Below, in pieces: positions 63,653-64,000 of a stretch of DNA of 64,000 nucleotides; position 1 is the first letter of the stretch; every line of letters starts with the position of its first letter. Origin of the DNA: Alteromonas lipotrueae. Its GTDB lineage: Bacteria; Pseudomonadota; Gammaproteobacteria; Enterobacterales; Alteromonadaceae. Below the pieces are notes generated by a model. It searched no databases. It was not told the origin of the DNA and saw only the letters and a program-made list of their open reading frames with translations. The position numbers and the translations under genes were made by a program. The DNA is taken from positions 62,001-126,000 of the forward strand of contig NZ_JAESDI010000011.1 of the NCBI RefSeq assembly GCF_019249215.1, in the 5' to 3' direction.

Positions 63653-64000
63653 TTAGAAAGCCCAAAACGATTCGTATAGCTCAGCTATAAGCTGCTTGCT
63701 ATAAACATACTTGATGTGCGCTTCAAAAAATGATCTTTCAAGATTGTTTTCTGGTTCATCAAAGAGCTTGTTGTGAATACGCTCAGCATCTTTGACGTAT
63801 CTGCGCTTGTGGCTAATCATCAAAATTCTGTTCACTTTATTTTCTTCAGAAATCGCAGTTTTGTAGCGACGGATAATATCTAAACGATACGGAATTGTTT
63901 TCGAAGAGCATTCAACTTCAAGACCTATTAACTCTTCACCATTATAAACAATTGCGTCAAGACGACGCTTGCGTCCAGTTCCGTCTTTGCTTTGCTCTGA
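63653..64000 (-). CDS. C-terminal part of a PD-(D/E)xK-like protein (cut by window edge)
   Basis: The frame enters from the right edge and ends at 63653, giving about 115 residues. RRLDAIVYNG followed by LIGLEVECSSKTIPYRLDII has the spacing of a PD-(D/E)xK nuclease core (Asp, then ExE with a nearby Lys). It also resembles the region seen in replication-relaxation and mobilisation-associated proteins. RYKTAISEENKVNRILMISH is the expected strand after it. The rest is helical. The 5' part is not visible, so function and completeness are open. Confidence 0.7.
   Translation of the reverse strand, partial: SEQSKDGTGRKRRLDAIVYNGEELIGLEVECSSKTIPYRLDIIRRYKTAISEENKVNRILMISHKRRYVKDAERIHNKLFDEPENNLERSFFEAHIKYVYSKQLIAELYESFWAF

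Larger units (their letters stand above)
50715..64000. mobile_element. Genomic island integrated at the 3' end of yicC (right end outside window)
   Basis: From the yicC stop onward the sequence becomes visibly AT-richer and the content turns to accessory genes: a tyrosine recombinase, a Panacea toxin-antitoxin pair, two AlpA-type regulators, a type I restriction-modification operon and orphan genes. yicC is an established target of islands mobilised by SXT/R391-family conjugative elements. The left attachment site should overlap the last codons of yicC. The matching direct repeat would be at the other end, beyond 64000, so the extent is a minimum. Confidence 0.8.

Noticed and set aside
63461-63679. 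72-codon plus-strand frame
   Set aside because: It runs through a terminator hairpin of the opposite gene, overlaps that gene's 3' end and has no ribosome site.
1-64000. tRNA, rRNA or CRISPR loci
   Set aside because: I looked for the typical signatures, including tRNA-like ends at the island border, and saw none; the island uses a protein-coding attachment site.

Overview
The window looks like the chromosome of a marine gammaproteobacterium of the Alteromonas type (Alteromonadaceae). This rests on moderate GC content, the gene complement (long-form IlvC, IlvY, PlsB, TamA/TamB, YicC, LexA with an SOS box, caa3-like oxidase with a fused CoxB) and the housekeeping gene order. I did no database search, so the genus is an inference. 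No rRNA, tRNA, CRISPR array or insertion sequence was recognised.

Layout. (1) 1-3658, minus strand: an aa3/caa3-type cytochrome c oxidase cluster, read coxB-coxA-ctaG-coxC, with coxC cut by the window edge. (2) 4242-7140: lexA with two tandem LexA boxes, then a TonB-dependent siderophore receptor. (3) 7423-10498: a GNAT acetyltransferase and plsB. (4) 10695-20322: a branched-chain amino acid block, with the ilvE-ilvD-ilvA operon on the minus strand and the divergent ilvY/ilvC pair. A TRIC-type channel and the comM/yifB ATPase lie between them. (5) 20407-31126: a Bcr/CflA-type exporter, an S9 peptidase, the tamA-tamB outer-membrane assembly pair, and an ECF sigma factor with a four-helix membrane partner. 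(6) 31310-35124: a small PspB-like protein, an EamA transporter, a D-2-hydroxyacid dehydrogenase, a thioesterase and proB. (7) 35303-49563: a secreted M1 peptidase, a DUF6702 protein, an ABC1/UbiB-like kinase, a fatty-acid-hydroxylase family membrane enzyme, DUF3014 and DUF1285 proteins, a secreted amidohydrolase, a VTT-domain protein, a two-gene operon of unknown function behind a near-perfect Fur box, a DUF1206 protein, and rph-pyrE-tusA. (8) yicC at 49851-50714.

From the end of yicC to the right edge (50715-64000 and beyond) lies a visibly AT-richer genomic island. It starts with a tyrosine recombinase directly behind yicC. The 3' end of yicC is an established integration site of mobilizable genomic islands that are moved by SXT/R391-family conjugative elements, and this island has that general layout. 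It carries a Panacea-domain antitoxin with an unrecognised partner, whose promoter overlaps a LexA-like box. It also has two very small AlpA-type regulator genes and a type I restriction-modification operon (hsdM-hsdS-hsdR). The last gene of that operon, stop-start coupled to hsdR, encodes a membrane-anchored coiled-coil protein of unknown function. Further right come small orphan genes, an inverted-repeat-rich spacer and the 3' part of a gene resembling PD-(D/E)xK nucleases. The right attachment site lies outside the window.

The observations I rate highest are the membrane coiled-coil protein fused translationally to the type I R-M operon, the possibly SOS-controlled Panacea toxin-antitoxin pair, the yicC island as a candidate SXT/R391-mobilizable element, and the Fur-box operon of two unknown proteins.
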